Positions 45,217 through 53,533 of a stretch of 64,000 bases of DNA are shown here, piece after piece. The notes beneath the pieces were generated by a model, which made no database searches, was not told where the DNA came from, and saw only the letters and a list, made by a program, of their open reading frames with translations. Source of the DNA: Paenarthrobacter ureafaciens. GTDB lineage: Bacteria; Actinomycetota; Actinomycetes; Actinomycetales; Micrococcaceae. The stretch spans positions 248,001 through 312,000 of the forward strand of contig NZ_SBHM01000006.1 in NCBI RefSeq assembly GCF_004028095.1. The letters are read 5' to 3'. A program made the translations under genes and the position numbers. Every line of letters begins with the position of its first letter. Positions within the stretch are counted from its first letter, which is position 1.

Positions 45217-45903
45217 ATGGACAACAGCGACCTCCCCAAGGCTATTCGTTCCACCCTTCGTTCTTCGGCCGACGCCGAACGCGGGCGCGATGCACAGGCC
45301 TATATGAAGTCCGACATGCCGTCCTTGGGAGTCCGCGTCCCCGAGGTCCGCCGAATCGTCAAGGAAGCCATCAAGCAGTTCCCGCCGCGTTCGGCGGAGG
45401 ACCTTCGCGAAGCCGTCCTGGACTTGTGGCGGAATGCGGAAGTGCGCGAGGAACGTTATGCGGCCATCGATCTGACCGGCATCCGCATAGTCAGGGACGA
45501 TCCCGGCATGCTGCCTGTCTACGAAGAAATCATCCGGACAGGAGCCTGGTGGGACTTGGTCGATGGTGTGGCCCACCGCCTCGGGACCTTGCTCCGCAAG
45601 CATCCGGAGACCATGACGCCGCTCCTTCTCCAGTGGTCCAAAGACAGCGACATGTGGATCCGAAGGGCCTCCATCACCGCCCAGCTGGGATCCAAGGCAG
45701 CCACGGACACCTCCCTGCTGGCCGCGGTTATCCGTCCCAACATGGACAACAAGGAGTTCTTCATCCGCAAAGCCATCGGCTGGGCGCTGCGCGAATACAG
45801 CAAGACCGATCCGGGCTGGGTCAAAGCTTTCGCCGAGGAGAATGCATCCCGGCTCAGTCCCCTGTCCGCGCGGGAGGCTTTGCGCTTGCTGTCCACGCCA
45901 TGA
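45217..45903 (+). CDS. DNA alkylation repair protein, AlkD family
   Basis: This 228-aa HEAT-repeat-like glycosylase removes alkylated purines. LGVRVPEVRRIVKEAIK, YAAIDLTGIR, TGAWWDLVDGVAH (Trp and Asp of the catalytic cleft), MWIRRASITAQL and FIRKAIGWALREYSK are the recurrent AlkD helices. The leaderless start rules out a longer form. Its end lies 52 nt before the convergent MptB-like gene. Confidence 0.9.
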   Translation: MDNSDLPKAIRSTLRSSADAERGRDAQAYMKSDMPSLGVRVPEVRRIVKEAIKQFPPRSAEDLREAVLDLWRNAEVREERYAAIDLTGIRIVRDDPGMLPVYEEIIRTGAWWDLVDGVAHRLGTLLRKHPETMTPLLLQWSKDSDMWIRRASITAQLGSKAATDTSLLAAVIRPNMDNKEFFIRKAIGWALREYSKTDPGWVKAFAEENASRLSPLSAREALRLLSTP

Positions 45904-45955
45904 CCCCGGGAGACGCGGTCGCCCCCTAAATGATGGGGCGGGTCCCTGGCTCGTC

Positions 45956-47602
45956 TTAGATAATGGGGCGGGTCCCGGGCTCGTCGCGTTTCCGGAAGAG
46001 GGTCTTCGTCTTGGGGTCTACGAAAATCAGGTACACGGCGAAGAGCAAAGCGATGATGGCCGCGGCGTTCCTGGCCAAGGTGAGGGCAAGCCCAAGATCT
46101 TCACTCTGCAGGTACGGGAAGACGTCGAGTTGATCGGAGATGGCATAGACCATGAAGAAGGAGACCACAAAGTAGAGCGCCTTGACCTGCCAGTCGTTGC
46201 GGATTCCGGTCACCGCGAAAAGCGGTATCAGCCACACCACGTACCAGGACTGGATCATGGGGGCCAACAGGACGATCGCTGCGAAAGCAAGGGTCAACCG
46301 GCGCATGAGGCGGTCGTGCTCACCCCGGAAGACGAGCCATGCCACCGCGGCCAGCATGAGTACCTTGCCGGCGTCATACACCCACTTGGCCATGCCCCAG
46401 CCGTCGAGCCCGAACACGTTCGAAATGGAAGCAACCACCAGTCCGATCAGGCCAACGGGTGCATACCAAATCCACACACTGCCGGGTGCCGAGAGGCCCT
46501 TGATCCACCCGAAGCCGAAGCCATTGACCAGGCTCATGGCATAGAGCAACCCGAACGTCAGGGCAGCAGTCAGGAACCAGAAAAGGAACTTCCGCGGCCA
46601 GGAAGCGCCCTTACCGGCCCACAGGAGGCCAATGAAGGGAAGGAAGACCACAGTGATGGGCTTGACCGAGATGGAAAGCGCCACCAGCACGATGCCGAGC
46701 ACTACCCGGCGCGTGGCGCAGTAGTAAAGGCCTGCCAGGGCCAGACCGATCATCAGCGAATCGTTGTGGACGCTGGCAATGAAGTTGGTGAGGAACAGCG
46801 GGTTGGCGGCCGTCAACCACAGCGCACGGTGGGGGTTGACGCCGTGAAGTTCCGCCAGCTTTGGTACGTAGATAATGCAGAGGATTACTCCAACCACTGC
46901 CACCAGGCGGAACAGCATGATGCACGCTTCCGGCTGGACGTTGGTCACCCACACCACGAACTGTTCGATCCACAGGAAGAGCTGACCGTAAGGAACGGGC
47001 GCCTCGGTCCACATCTTGTCCGCGCCCAGCTGGAAGTAGTTGGGAAGGGCGGAAATCCCGTTCTCGTAGGGGTTCATCCCCTCGACCATTAGCCGGCCTT
47101 GGCCGATGTAGGCGTAGACGTCCCTGCTGAACAACGGGACAGTGAACATCATTGGCAGTCCCCAGGCAACCACGGCCTGAAGGGTGGCTTTCCGGGCTTC
47201 CAAGCCCCACACGCGGACCCTCTGGCCCAACCGGAGCCATGCCCTCACCAGAAGCATGCCGCCCACGGCAAGGAGCACGATCGACAGTCCGACGCCGACG
47301 CCCTCGGTCCGCATCCAAATGAAAAGGGGCAGGCGGCGGAGTTCGGAAACCGGAGCAAGCCAGCCAACCCCGAGCGAACCAACAACCAGGAACATGGAAC
47401 CGATGAAACCGGCGATCAGCGGGGACCTGGCGTTGTCCACTTCCCCGGTGGCCGCATCTTGCGTCGGCGCAATTTTCCCTGCCTTCGAGGCGGCGGGTAC
47501 GGGCACCGTCATGTGGTTTGCATCCAATCGTTTGCCCGGCATGTTTCGGGACGAAGTTTCGAGTCTCAAGGGCAGGTCACAGCGGGAAAAAGTCACCGCC
47601 AT
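45956..47602 (-). CDS. mptB: Alpha-1,6-mannosyltransferase, MptB/GT-C family
   Basis: This 548-aa integral membrane protein has ~12-13 hydrophobic helices and belongs to the GT-C glycosyltransferases that use polyprenol-phosphomannose. The first loop has SRDVYAYIGQGRLMVEGMNPYENG, with the Asp of the GT-C active site, and VHNDSLMIGLALAGLY follows. In mycobacteria and corynebacteria MptB builds the mannan core of lipomannan. Start uncertain: ATG 47602 has TACGAT 9 nt upstream; internal ATGs near residues 20-31 are possible. The frame continues to 48235, but that part is antisense to orn. Confidence 0.85.
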   Translation of the reverse strand: MAVTFSRCDLPLRLETSSRNMPGKRLDANHMTVPVPAASKAGKIAPTQDAATGEVDNARSPLIAGFIGSMFLVVGSLGVGWLAPVSELRRLPLFIWMRTEGVGVGLSIVLLAVGGMLLVRAWLRLGQRVRVWGLEARKATLQAVVAWGLPMMFTVPLFSRDVYAYIGQGRLMVEGMNPYENGISALPNYFQLGADKMWTEAPVPYGQLFLWIEQFVVWVTNVQPEACIMLFRLVAVVGVILCIIYVPKLAELHGVNPHRALWLTAANPLFLTNFIASVHNDSLMIGLALAGLYYCATRRVVLGIVLVALSISVKPITVVFLPFIGLLWAGKGASWPRKFLFWFLTAALTFGLLYAMSLVNGFGFGWIKGLSAPGSVWIWYAPVGLIGLVVASISNVFGLDGWGMAKWVYDAGKVLMLAAVAWLVFRGEHDRLMRRLTLAFAAIVLLAPMIQSWYVVWLIPLFAVTGIRNDWQVKALYFVVSFFMVYAISDQLDVFPYLQSEDLGLALTLARNAAAIIALLFAVYLIFVDPKTKTLFRKRDEPGTRPII

Positions 47603-47647
47603 GTCCAAAAAATCGTACCATCGGAGCACTTGGATCAGCCTGAACGA

Positions 47648-47653
47648 TAGGCT
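47648..47653 (+). promoter_or_regulatory. -10 box of leaderless orn
   Basis: TAGGCT ends 6 nt before the GTG at 47660. Confidence 0.6.
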
Positions 47654-47659
47654 AGGCGC

Positions 47660-48295
47660 GTGCCTATTACTAATGAACGCATCGTCTGGATCGACTGCGA
47701 AATGACCGGCCTGGACCTCGTGAACGACGCCCTCATCGAGGTCGCCGCCCTCGTCACGGATTCCGAGCTCAACATCCTCGGTGACGGCGTGGACGTGGTC
47801 ATCAAACCCGACGACGCCGCTTTGGAGCAGATGAACGACTTCGTCCGCGACATGCACACCCGTTCCAAGCTCCTGGACGAACTGCCGCACGGCAAGACGA
47901 TGGCCGAAGCCGAAGCCCTGGTGCTCGAGTACATCGAAAAATGGGTTCCGGATCCCCGCAAGGCGCCGCTGGGCGGAAACTCCGTCGGCACGGACCGCAT
48001 GTTCCTCGCACGGGACATGCCCAACGTCATTGAGCACCTGCACTACCGCGTGATCGATGTCAGCACCATCAAGGAACTCTCCCGCCGCTGGTTCCCCCGC
48101 GCTTACTTCCAAGCACCCGCCAAGCACGGCGGACACCGGGCCCTGGGAGACATCAAGGACTCCATTGATGAACTCCGGTACTACCGCCAGGCCGTCTTCG
48201 TTCCGGCACCGGGCCCGGACACGGCCACCGCGCAACGCATTTCCAAGGAGACAACCGCTTCCGCCGAGACACTAACCACCTCCACCGGAGTGTGA
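47660..48295 (+). CDS. orn: Oligoribonuclease
   Basis: This 211-aa 3'-5' exoribonuclease of the DEDDh class degrades di- to pentanucleotides, including pGp[13 protein letters not shown] has the first Asp/Glu, [11 protein letters not shown] follows, and [14 protein letters not shown] has the final His/Asp pair. The C-terminal ~30 residues are a variable Thr/Ala tail. GTG start with a leaderless promoter. Divergent from the MptB-like gene, 57 nt apart. Confidence 0.95.
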   Translation: MPITNERIVWIDCEMTGLDLVNDALIEVAALVTDSELNILGDGVDVVIKPDDAALEQMNDFVRDMHTRSKLLDELPHGKTMAEAEALVLEYIEKWVPDPRKAPLGGNSVGTDRMFLARDMPNVIEHLHYRVIDVSTIKELSRRWFPRAYFQAPAKHGGHRALGDIKDSIDELRYYRQAVFVPAPGPDTATAQRISKETTASAETLTTSTGV

Positions 48296-48344
48296 TCTGC
48301 GCCATTTTTAAAGGTTTTTTCGGCGAAACCGGCAAAAGTGGACT

Positions 48345-48373
48345 TTGAACCCGAAAACAGCAGGTAAGCTATT
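48345..48373 (+). promoter_or_regulatory. Candidate promoter of tRNA-His
   Basis: TTGAAC (48345-48350), 17 nt, GCTATT (48368-48373). The tRNA begins ~53 nt later. Confidence 0.4.
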
Positions 48374-48426
48374 TGTCGTTGCCTTCACGGAAAGCCGGTC
48401 AAACGGTCAAATCCCCGAGGCACATG

Positions 48427-48502
48427 GTGGGCGTAGCTCAGTTGGCAGAGCGCCTGGTTGTGGTCCAGGAGGTCGCGGGTTCAACCCCCGTCGCTCACCC
48501 CA
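48427..48502 (+). tRNA. tRNA-His (GTG)
   Basis: The acceptor arms are GTGGGCG and CGCTCAC, with the extra G(-1) available at 48426 opposite discriminator C48499. The anticodon arm CCTGG-TTGTGGT-CCAGG gives anticodon GTG. CCA is encoded at 48500-48502. Confidence 0.95.
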
Positions 48503-48531
48503 CCGAGATTGGCTGGAAAGCCGGTTTCCAT

Positions 48532-48572
48532 GAAGGCCGCACCGGTTATCCGGTGCGGCCTTCATTTTGTTT
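48532..48572 (+). terminator. tRNA-His terminator
   Basis: GAAGGCCGCACCGG and CCGGTGCGGCCTTC form a 14-bp stem with loop TTAT, followed by ATTTTGTTT. Confidence 0.85.
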
Positions 48573-48634
48573 GGGACCGGCCGGCTCCAGCGGTCCGGTC
48601 GAAGGCGTCCAGCGACTGACAAGGAAGAACTGAC

Positions 48635-49207
48635 ATGACGGTCCTGCCGATCACCATCTGGGGCGAACCCGTCCTGCATCGCCGGGCCCGCGAAGTGGAA
48701 ACCTTCAACGACGAGCTCCGCACCTTGATCGCCGACATGTTCGAGACCAACGAGGCCGCCAATGGGGTTGGCCTGGCAGCGCCGCAGGTGGGCGTCGGGA
48801 AGCGGATCTTTGTCTTCAAGTACGCCAACGATGACGACGCCCCGGATGAAGGCGTGGTGGTCAACCCGGTCCTGACACTTTCAAAAGTGTCCGGCGCCCT
48901 CCCCGATCCCGACGAACATGTGGAAGGCTGCCTGTCGTTTCCCGGCGAGCACTATCCCTTGCAGCGGGCCGACTGGGCACGGGTCCAAGGCTTCGACGGC
49001 CACGGCAAGCCGCTTGATTTCGTGGCGACGGGCTGGTTCGCCCGGGTAATTCAGCATGAGTACGATCACTTGGATGGCAAACTGTACGTCAACAGGCTGG
49101 TGGACCGCTATGCCAGGAAAGCCATGAAGCAGGCCAAGAAGAACGGCTGGGGTGTCCCGGGCCTGACCTGGATGCCCGGCGTGGATCCGGATCCGTTCGG
49201 ACACTGA
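48635..49207 (+). CDS. def: Peptide deformylase
   Basis: Def removes the formyl group from nascent N-termini. The 190-aa protein has the three motifs GVGLAAPQVG (~47-56), EGCLSFPG with the metal-binding Cys, and HEYDHLDG with both His ligands and catalytic Glu. An AAGGAAG site lies 7 nt before the ATG. The next gene starts 2 nt after its stop. Confidence 0.96.
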   Translation: MTVLPITIWGEPVLHRRAREVETFNDELRTLIADMFETNEAANGVGLAAPQVGVGKRIFVFKYANDDDAPDEGVVVNPVLTLSKVSGALPDPDEHVEGCLSFPGEHYPLQRADWARVQGFDGHGKPLDFVATGWFARVIQHEYDHLDGKLYVNRLVDRYARKAMKQAKKNGWGVPGLTWMPGVDPDPFGH

Positions 49208-49209
49208 CC

Positions 49210-50046
49210 GTGGACGCCGCACACCTCACAGGACTCCTCGAACACCTGGACATCAGGGGTGAGGATGCGCTTGAGTGTGCCGGGTTGCTCGCGTCAAAAC
49301 CTTCACCGGGAGTCAGCGACGCCATCACCGCCATGGAACATAGGCTTGGGACATTCCCTTCGGAGGGCATTCCAACCGCGGGCCAGACCGAAGCAGCGTG
49401 GATCGAGGCTTTCCTCCGCTTCGCACCGACCGTTCACGACTACCACCTCGGCCTGGGCATCAACGCAGCGACGTCCTGGGCGTCCTTGGCGGACCTCGGT
49501 TTGCAACTGCGCGTCAACCGGCGCGTCCACGGCCGGTTCGGGCTGGACACCTGGGGCTGGATGACGCTGCATATGGCAGGCAATATGTTCCGCCTGGGAC
49601 GGTTGCAGTTCCACCTTGTCCGCAGCAATGGCAGCGAATCCCCATCGCCATCCACTGCGGCTTCCGGCTGGGAACTGGGCGTGCACATTCCCGAAGACGG
49701 GAGCCTCTCCCCCGGGGTAGTCGATCAGGCCTTTGCTGAAGCCCGTACCTTCTTCGCCCAGCACTTCCCGGACAAACCGGTGACTGAGGCCACCTGCGAT
49801 TCATGGATGCTGGACCCCTATCTCGCGGAGCACCTTTCCGCGGGCAACATTGCCTCGTTTGCCCGGCGTTTCACGGTGAGCCACTGCACCGATGCCCCCG
49901 CCGACGCCGTGTATTTCACGTTCCGGCAACGTGGCCTTGAGGGCCTGGAGGCCCTGCCGCGGAAGACTTCCCTGCAGCGTGTGGTCCTGGAAAGAATCGA
50001 CGACGGCGGAAATTGGCAGCTCGGCCACGGTCGGCTGGCCCTTTAG
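49210..50046 (+). CDS. Acyltransferase-like protein (GNAT-like C-terminal domain)
   Basis: This 278-aa protein starts at GTG, 2 nt after def. Residues ~1-120 are helical (LEHLDIRGEDALECAGLLAS, VHDYHLGLGINAATSWASL). The C-terminal half has a mixed fold: TWGWMTLHMAGNMFRLGRLQFHLVR, GVHIPEDGSLSPGVVDQAFAEAR, CDSWMLDPYLAEHL. I recognise it as the two-domain acyltransferase group with NAT_N and GNAT_C domains. Function is unknown; coupling to def suggests N-terminal protein processing, but this is inference. Confidence 0.75.
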   Translation: MDAAHLTGLLEHLDIRGEDALECAGLLASKPSPGVSDAITAMEHRLGTFPSEGIPTAGQTEAAWIEAFLRFAPTVHDYHLGLGINAATSWASLADLGLQLRVNRRVHGRFGLDTWGWMTLHMAGNMFRLGRLQFHLVRSNGSESPSPSTAASGWELGVHIPEDGSLSPGVVDQAFAEARTFFAQHFPDKPVTEATCDSWMLDPYLAEHLSAGNIASFARRFTVSHCTDAPADAVYFTFRQRGLEGLEALPRKTSLQRVVLERIDDGGNWQLGHGRLAL

Positions 50047-50074
50047 GCCGCCCGGACGGCCGGCAGCGAAGCCG

Positions 50075-50875
50075 TCATCTGGGCTGACTCACAGTTTGCT
50101 GATCCGGACAGGAACCGAGCACCCGCTTCATGGCGTCTTTCTCCGCCTGGGTGACCCACAGCCGATAAGCTGCTTTGACCGAGATCTGGCGCGCTACGTA
50201 GTGGCACCGGAAGTTCTTGTTGGGCGGAAGCCAGGTTGCGGCGTCGCCGGCCCCCTTCTTGACGTTTTGCGGGCCGTCGGCGGCGATGAGGTTCAGGGGA
50301 TCGTTGGCCAGCAGTTGCCGTTGTCCTGCGGAGAGCTGCTTGGCGCCTTTCTGCCACGCGTCAGCCAATGCCACCACATGGTCGATCTGCAGGGCGGCAC
50401 TGGTTTTAGGTCCGCGCCGAAACGCCATCTCTACCCCGGTGTAGGGCTCTTGAAGGCGCCCTGCCGTCACCTTGCATGGTGATCCAGCGCTGAACTCCAC
50501 GGCGCTCAAATCCCTGCGGAGGACGTCGTTGCGGGTATCGCACCCGTTCCGGTCAACGTCCAGCCATGCCTGCCCAAAGGCTGCCCGATCGTAGTCGTTG
50601 GCTGTCCCGCGGCCTTTGACCTCCAGCTGTTCAAGCGCTGCAACCGCGCTCCGGGCCGGTACGCGTGCCGCTCCGGGGAGGGGTTTCATCCAGTCCGGAT
50701 TGAAGACCGGGGCGGCACTGGGTCCGGTGTTCCAGGGGCCCGCGGCTTCGAACTGCCCTGCTGTGAAGAACCAGCCGAGGCCTGCCGCGAGAGCCGCGGA
50801 CGCCGCTGCGAGAATGGCCCAGGCCAGGCGGTTCCGGCGGCGAGCCCGCGTGTAGGCAGGCCAAGTGCGGCTCAA
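50075..50875 (-). CDS. Membrane-anchored or secreted HNH nuclease (DUF1524/GmrSD C-terminal-like)
   Basis: This 266-aa protein has a basic N-terminus and one hydrophobic helix (LAWAILAAASAALAAGLGW) that acts as a signal or anchor. The nuclease region has WLDVDRNGCDTRNDVLRRDL, LQIDHVVALADAWQKGA (the DHVVAL signature) and NLIAADGPQNVKKGAGDAATWLPPNK, ending near a CHYV stretch. Such exported HNH proteins are common in actinobacteria and may degrade extracellular DNA. TTG start with GGAG 5 nt upstream. Confidence 0.88.
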   Translation of the reverse strand: MSRTWPAYTRARRRNRLAWAILAAASAALAAGLGWFFTAGQFEAAGPWNTGPSAAPVFNPDWMKPLPGAARVPARSAVAALEQLEVKGRGTANDYDRAAFGQAWLDVDRNGCDTRNDVLRRDLSAVEFSAGSPCKVTAGRLQEPYTGVEMAFRRGPKTSAALQIDHVVALADAWQKGAKQLSAGQRQLLANDPLNLIAADGPQNVKKGAGDAATWLPPNKNFRCHYVARQISVKAAYRLWVTQAEKDAMKRVLGSCPDQQTVSQPR

Positions 50876-51005
50876 GGAGGCTCCATCCGGTTGGTGACGT
50901 ATTGCCCTTTGAGACTAGGACAAAGCACCGACATCGGAGCCTGTATCCACAGTGTGCAGGAGAAGTCACACGGTGGAGCAAGCCATGGGGTGGTTGTCGC
51001 CGTGG

Positions 51006-51215
51006 CTACTGTTCGCGCATGACGCGCCGCAGGTCGTCGGCGGCAACTTCCAGGAGAGTCCGCAATTGTGCAACGCGTTCATCGGAGACGTCCCCGGCGG
51101 CGTTGGCCTTGACTGCCTGGTCCAGAAGTTTCTGTGCCTGCTTGTGGTTTGCCTTCGCGACATCCAGCGCGTGTTCCAGCGTGGTTTCGTGTTCCAGCGT
51201 CGATTCGTTTTCCAT
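51006..51215 (-). CDS. Small coiled-coil protein
   Basis: This 69-aa, highly charged helical protein (ENESTLEHETTLEHALDVAK, QKLLDQAVKANAAGDVSDER, LRTLLEVAADDLRRVMREQ) has no recognised domain. ATG 51215 is preceded by CACAAT-6 nt, a leaderless-like placement; the frame is open 40 codons upstream, but that segment is unlikely to be coding. It lies just downstream of the GAPDH gene, in the same direction. Confidence 0.6.
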   Translation of the reverse strand: MENESTLEHETTLEHALDVAKANHKQAQKLLDQAVKANAAGDVSDERVAQLRTLLEVAADDLRRVMREQ

Positions 51216-51288
51216 GCACCCATTGTGGGCAGGTTTCCCGGCCGATTCCAGTGATCCGGCCGGGAAACCCCTGTCTAAGTACCGATGC

Positions 51289-52776
51289 TTAGGCGTTGGC
51301 TGCCTCAAGCACCGCAATGGGAGCGACCACGTCACGCGCAGGGAACGACGGCGGGTTGACCCCTGCCATCTCTTCCATCACGCGTACCACCTGGCAGGAG
51401 TACCCGAATTCGTTGTCGTACCAGACGTAAAGAACGAGGTTCTTGTCGGTGGAGATGGTGGCAAGCCCGTCAACGATGCCCGCACGGCGGGAACCAACGA
51501 AGTCCGTGGAAACGACGTCCGGGGAGTCGATGTAGTCGATCTGCTTCCGCAGCTGGGAGTGCAGCGACATCTCGCGGAGGTAGTCGTTGACCTCGTCGCG
51601 CGTGGTGCTCGTGGAGAGGTTGAGGTTCAGGATAGCCATGGACACGTCCGGGGTAGGAACGCGGATGGCGTTGCCCGTCAGCTTGCCCTGCAGCTCCGGG
51701 AGGGCCTTGGCAACGGCCTTGGCAGCACCCGTTTCGGTGATGACCATGTTGAGCGCGGCGGAACGTCCGCGGCGGTCGCCCTTGTGGAAGTTGTCGATCA
51801 GGTTCTGGTCGTTGGTGAAGGAGTGCACCGTCTCAACGTGGCCGTGGACGATGCCGAATTTGTCGTTGATGGCCTTCAGGACCGGAGTGATGGCGTTGGT
51901 GGTGCAGGAAGCGGCGGTGACGATCTTGTCTTCGTCAGTGATGTCGCCCTGGTTGATGCCGTGCACGATGTTCTTCAGGTTGCCCTTGCCCGGAGCAGTC
52001 AGGAGCACGCGGGCCACACCCTTGCTCTGCAGGTGCTGGGACAGTCCCTCGGCGTCGCGCCAGCGGCCGGTGTTGTCCACTACCAGGGCATCCTTGATGC
52101 CGTAGGCCGTGTAGTCCACCGTGGCGGGGTTGTCCGAGTAGATGACCTGGATCTGGACACCGTTGGCGGTGATCGTGTTGGCTTCCTCGTCCACGCGGAT
52201 CGTGCCCTCGAAGGAACCGTGGACCGAGTCGCGGCGCAACAGGCTGGCACGCTTGACGAGGTCGTTGTCCGCGCCCTTGCGGACCACGATGGCGCGCAGG
52301 CGCAGGCCGTGGCCACCCCCGGCCTTCTCGATCAAGATGCGTGCCAGGAGGCGGCCGATGCGCCCGAAACCGTAGAGTACGACGTCCGTGCTGGTGCGGT
52401 TGTCAGCGCCGCGCTTGCCGACGATGTCCGCCAGTTCGGTACGGAGGAAAGCGTCCAGGGACGCACCTTCACCTTCGGCACGGTATTTCTCGGTGAGGCG
52501 TGCGATGTCGATTGCTGCCGCGCCGAGCTCCAGCTCAGCCAATGCATTCAGCAGCGGTGCAGTCTCTTCCAACTGCAGCTCAGTGTTGCTCATCCGACGC
52601 GCGAAGCGGTGGGCCTTCAGGATGTTCATGGTGGACTTGTTGATCAGGCTACGGCCGTGGATGCTGGTGACCACGTTGTTTTCCCGGTACAGCCGGCCGA
52701 TCACCGGAATCATGGCTTCGGCGAGGGCCTCCCGGCCCATCCACTTATCAAGACAAGAATCTGACGTCTGGCTCAC
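51289..52776 (-). CDS. gapB: Glyceraldehyde-3-phosphate dehydrogenase, long GapB-like form
   Basis: This 495-aa GAPDH has a ~125-residue N-terminal extension before the NAD fold (VVLYGFGRIGRLLARIL). The catalytic AASCTTNAI places Cys at ~291, followed by HGHVETVHSFTNDQNLIDNFHKGDRRGRSAALNM and YDNEFGYSCQVVRVM. Normal GAPDH is ~335 aa. The same long form occurs in Corynebacterium as GapB, used mainly in gluconeogenesis. GTG start with AAGGAAGG upstream, and a long structured leader. Confidence 0.92.
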   Translation of the reverse strand: MSQTSDSCLDKWMGREALAEAMIPVIGRLYRENNVVTSIHGRSLINKSTMNILKAHRFARRMSNTELQLEETAPLLNALAELELGAAAIDIARLTEKYRAEGEGASLDAFLRTELADIVGKRGADNRTSTDVVLYGFGRIGRLLARILIEKAGGGHGLRLRAIVVRKGADNDLVKRASLLRRDSVHGSFEGTIRVDEEANTITANGVQIQVIYSDNPATVDYTAYGIKDALVVDNTGRWRDAEGLSQHLQSKGVARVLLTAPGKGNLKNIVHGINQGDITDEDKIVTAASCTTNAITPVLKAINDKFGIVHGHVETVHSFTNDQNLIDNFHKGDRRGRSAALNMVITETGAAKAVAKALPELQGKLTGNAIRVPTPDVSMAILNLNLSTSTTRDEVNDYLREMSLHSQLRKQIDYIDSPDVVSTDFVGSRRAGIVDGLATISTDKNLVLYVWYDNEFGYSCQVVRVMEEMAGVNPPSFPARDVVAPIAVLEAANA

Positions 52777-52958
52777 AGAACTACCTTCCTTGGGTCAACC
52801 ACATACGTCCTCGTATGCAGATGGCGTCGGCCGCCCGGAGTAGTCCTGCGGCACATGCGCCGCAGGCTTCGGTCCACCCGCAGCGCCTTGAACGAGAGCA
52901 AAGAAAATCCGCCGGCTGCGAACGCAGACCAGCGGCAGAACCTCTACGTTCGCTAACC
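52777..52958 (-). promoter_or_regulatory. Structured leader of gapB
   Basis: About 180 nt. Hairpins visible: CATACG/CGTATG (52802-52817) and CCTGCGGC/GCCGCAGG (52845-52866), plus CTGC-GTTC-GCAG near 52918-52929. No known riboswitch is recognised. Confidence 0.35.
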
Positions 52959-52964
52959 ATTCTA
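52959..52964 (-). promoter_or_regulatory. Candidate -10 box of gapB
   Basis: On the minus strand TAGAAT, ~183 nt before the GTG start. The -35 is not clear; GGCGCCACAGGCGCC, a direct repeat, lies there. Confidence 0.35.
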
Positions 52965-53049
52965 GGGCGCCACAGGCGCCACTTCCTCGCCGAGGGGCGT
53001 GAAATCACTCACAGCGGCGTCACAATCGGAAAGCAGGGCAGGCACAACC

Positions 53050-53072
53050 GAAAAGGTGCAGCCACCGCTGCA
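53050..53072 (-). terminator. rnpB terminator
   Basis: On the minus strand TGCAGC-GGTG-GCTGCA followed by CCTTTTC, 18 nt beyond the rnpB 3' end. Confidence 0.65.
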
Positions 53073-53089
53073 GGAAGTGCAGGGAGAGA

Positions 53090-53480
53090 GTGGATGGGTT
53101 GGCCGATACGCCGGGTTCTGTCATCCCCTGCCGTTGCCGGCAGAGGAGTGGCGGCCATCCATCTACGAACGCCGTTGCCGACGCCCTCCAGCAGCCTACC
53201 CGGACACTCGGGCGAGCAGCCCTCGAACGTGTCCTGTCTGGCCTTGCTCCGGGTGGGGTTTACCTAGCCTCCCCGGTCACCCGGGGAGCTGGTGGTCTCT
53301 TACACCACCGTTTCACCCTTACCTGCGCTTGGTGCGGGCACCAGAACGCGGGCGGTCTGTTCTCTGTGGCACTGGCCTGCGGGTTACCCCGAGTGGGCGT
53401 TACCCACCACCCTGCTCTGCGGAGCCCGGACGTTCCTCGAGCCACTTGCGTGGCGCGCGACCGCCTGGCCAACCCATCCG
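53090..53480 (-). ncRNA. rnpB: RNase P RNA, bacterial type A
   Basis: On the minus strand the 5' GGATGGGTTGGCC and 3' GGCCAACCCATCC pair as P1. Conserved core blocks are present: GAGGAACGTCCGGGCTCC, GGGTAACGCCC, CAGAGAACAGACC, AGGTAAGGGTGAAA and GGTGTAAGAGACCACC, and GGCTAGGTAAACCCC. It processes the 5' ends of tRNAs. The ends are estimated from P1 and from the -10 box at 53487. Confidence 0.96.
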
Positions 53481-53486
53481 CCCTTC

Positions 53487-53492
53487 AGTCTA
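53487..53492 (-). promoter_or_regulatory. -10 box of rnpB
   Basis: TAGACT on the minus strand ends 7 nt before the predicted RNA 5' end. Confidence 0.55.
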
Positions 53493-53521
53493 CCGGCGTC
53501 AGGCGCCCGCCCTGTCACCGG

Positions 53522-53527
53522 TAATAT
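53522..53527 (+). promoter_or_regulatory. -10 box of leaderless yaaA
   Basis: TAATAT ends 6 nt before the GTG at 53534. Confidence 0.6.
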
Positions 53528-53533
53528 CGACGG

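Noticed and set aside
47603..48235. N-terminal extension of the MptB-like frame
   Set aside because: It is antisense to orn and has no membrane or glycosyltransferase features; the real start lies near 47602.
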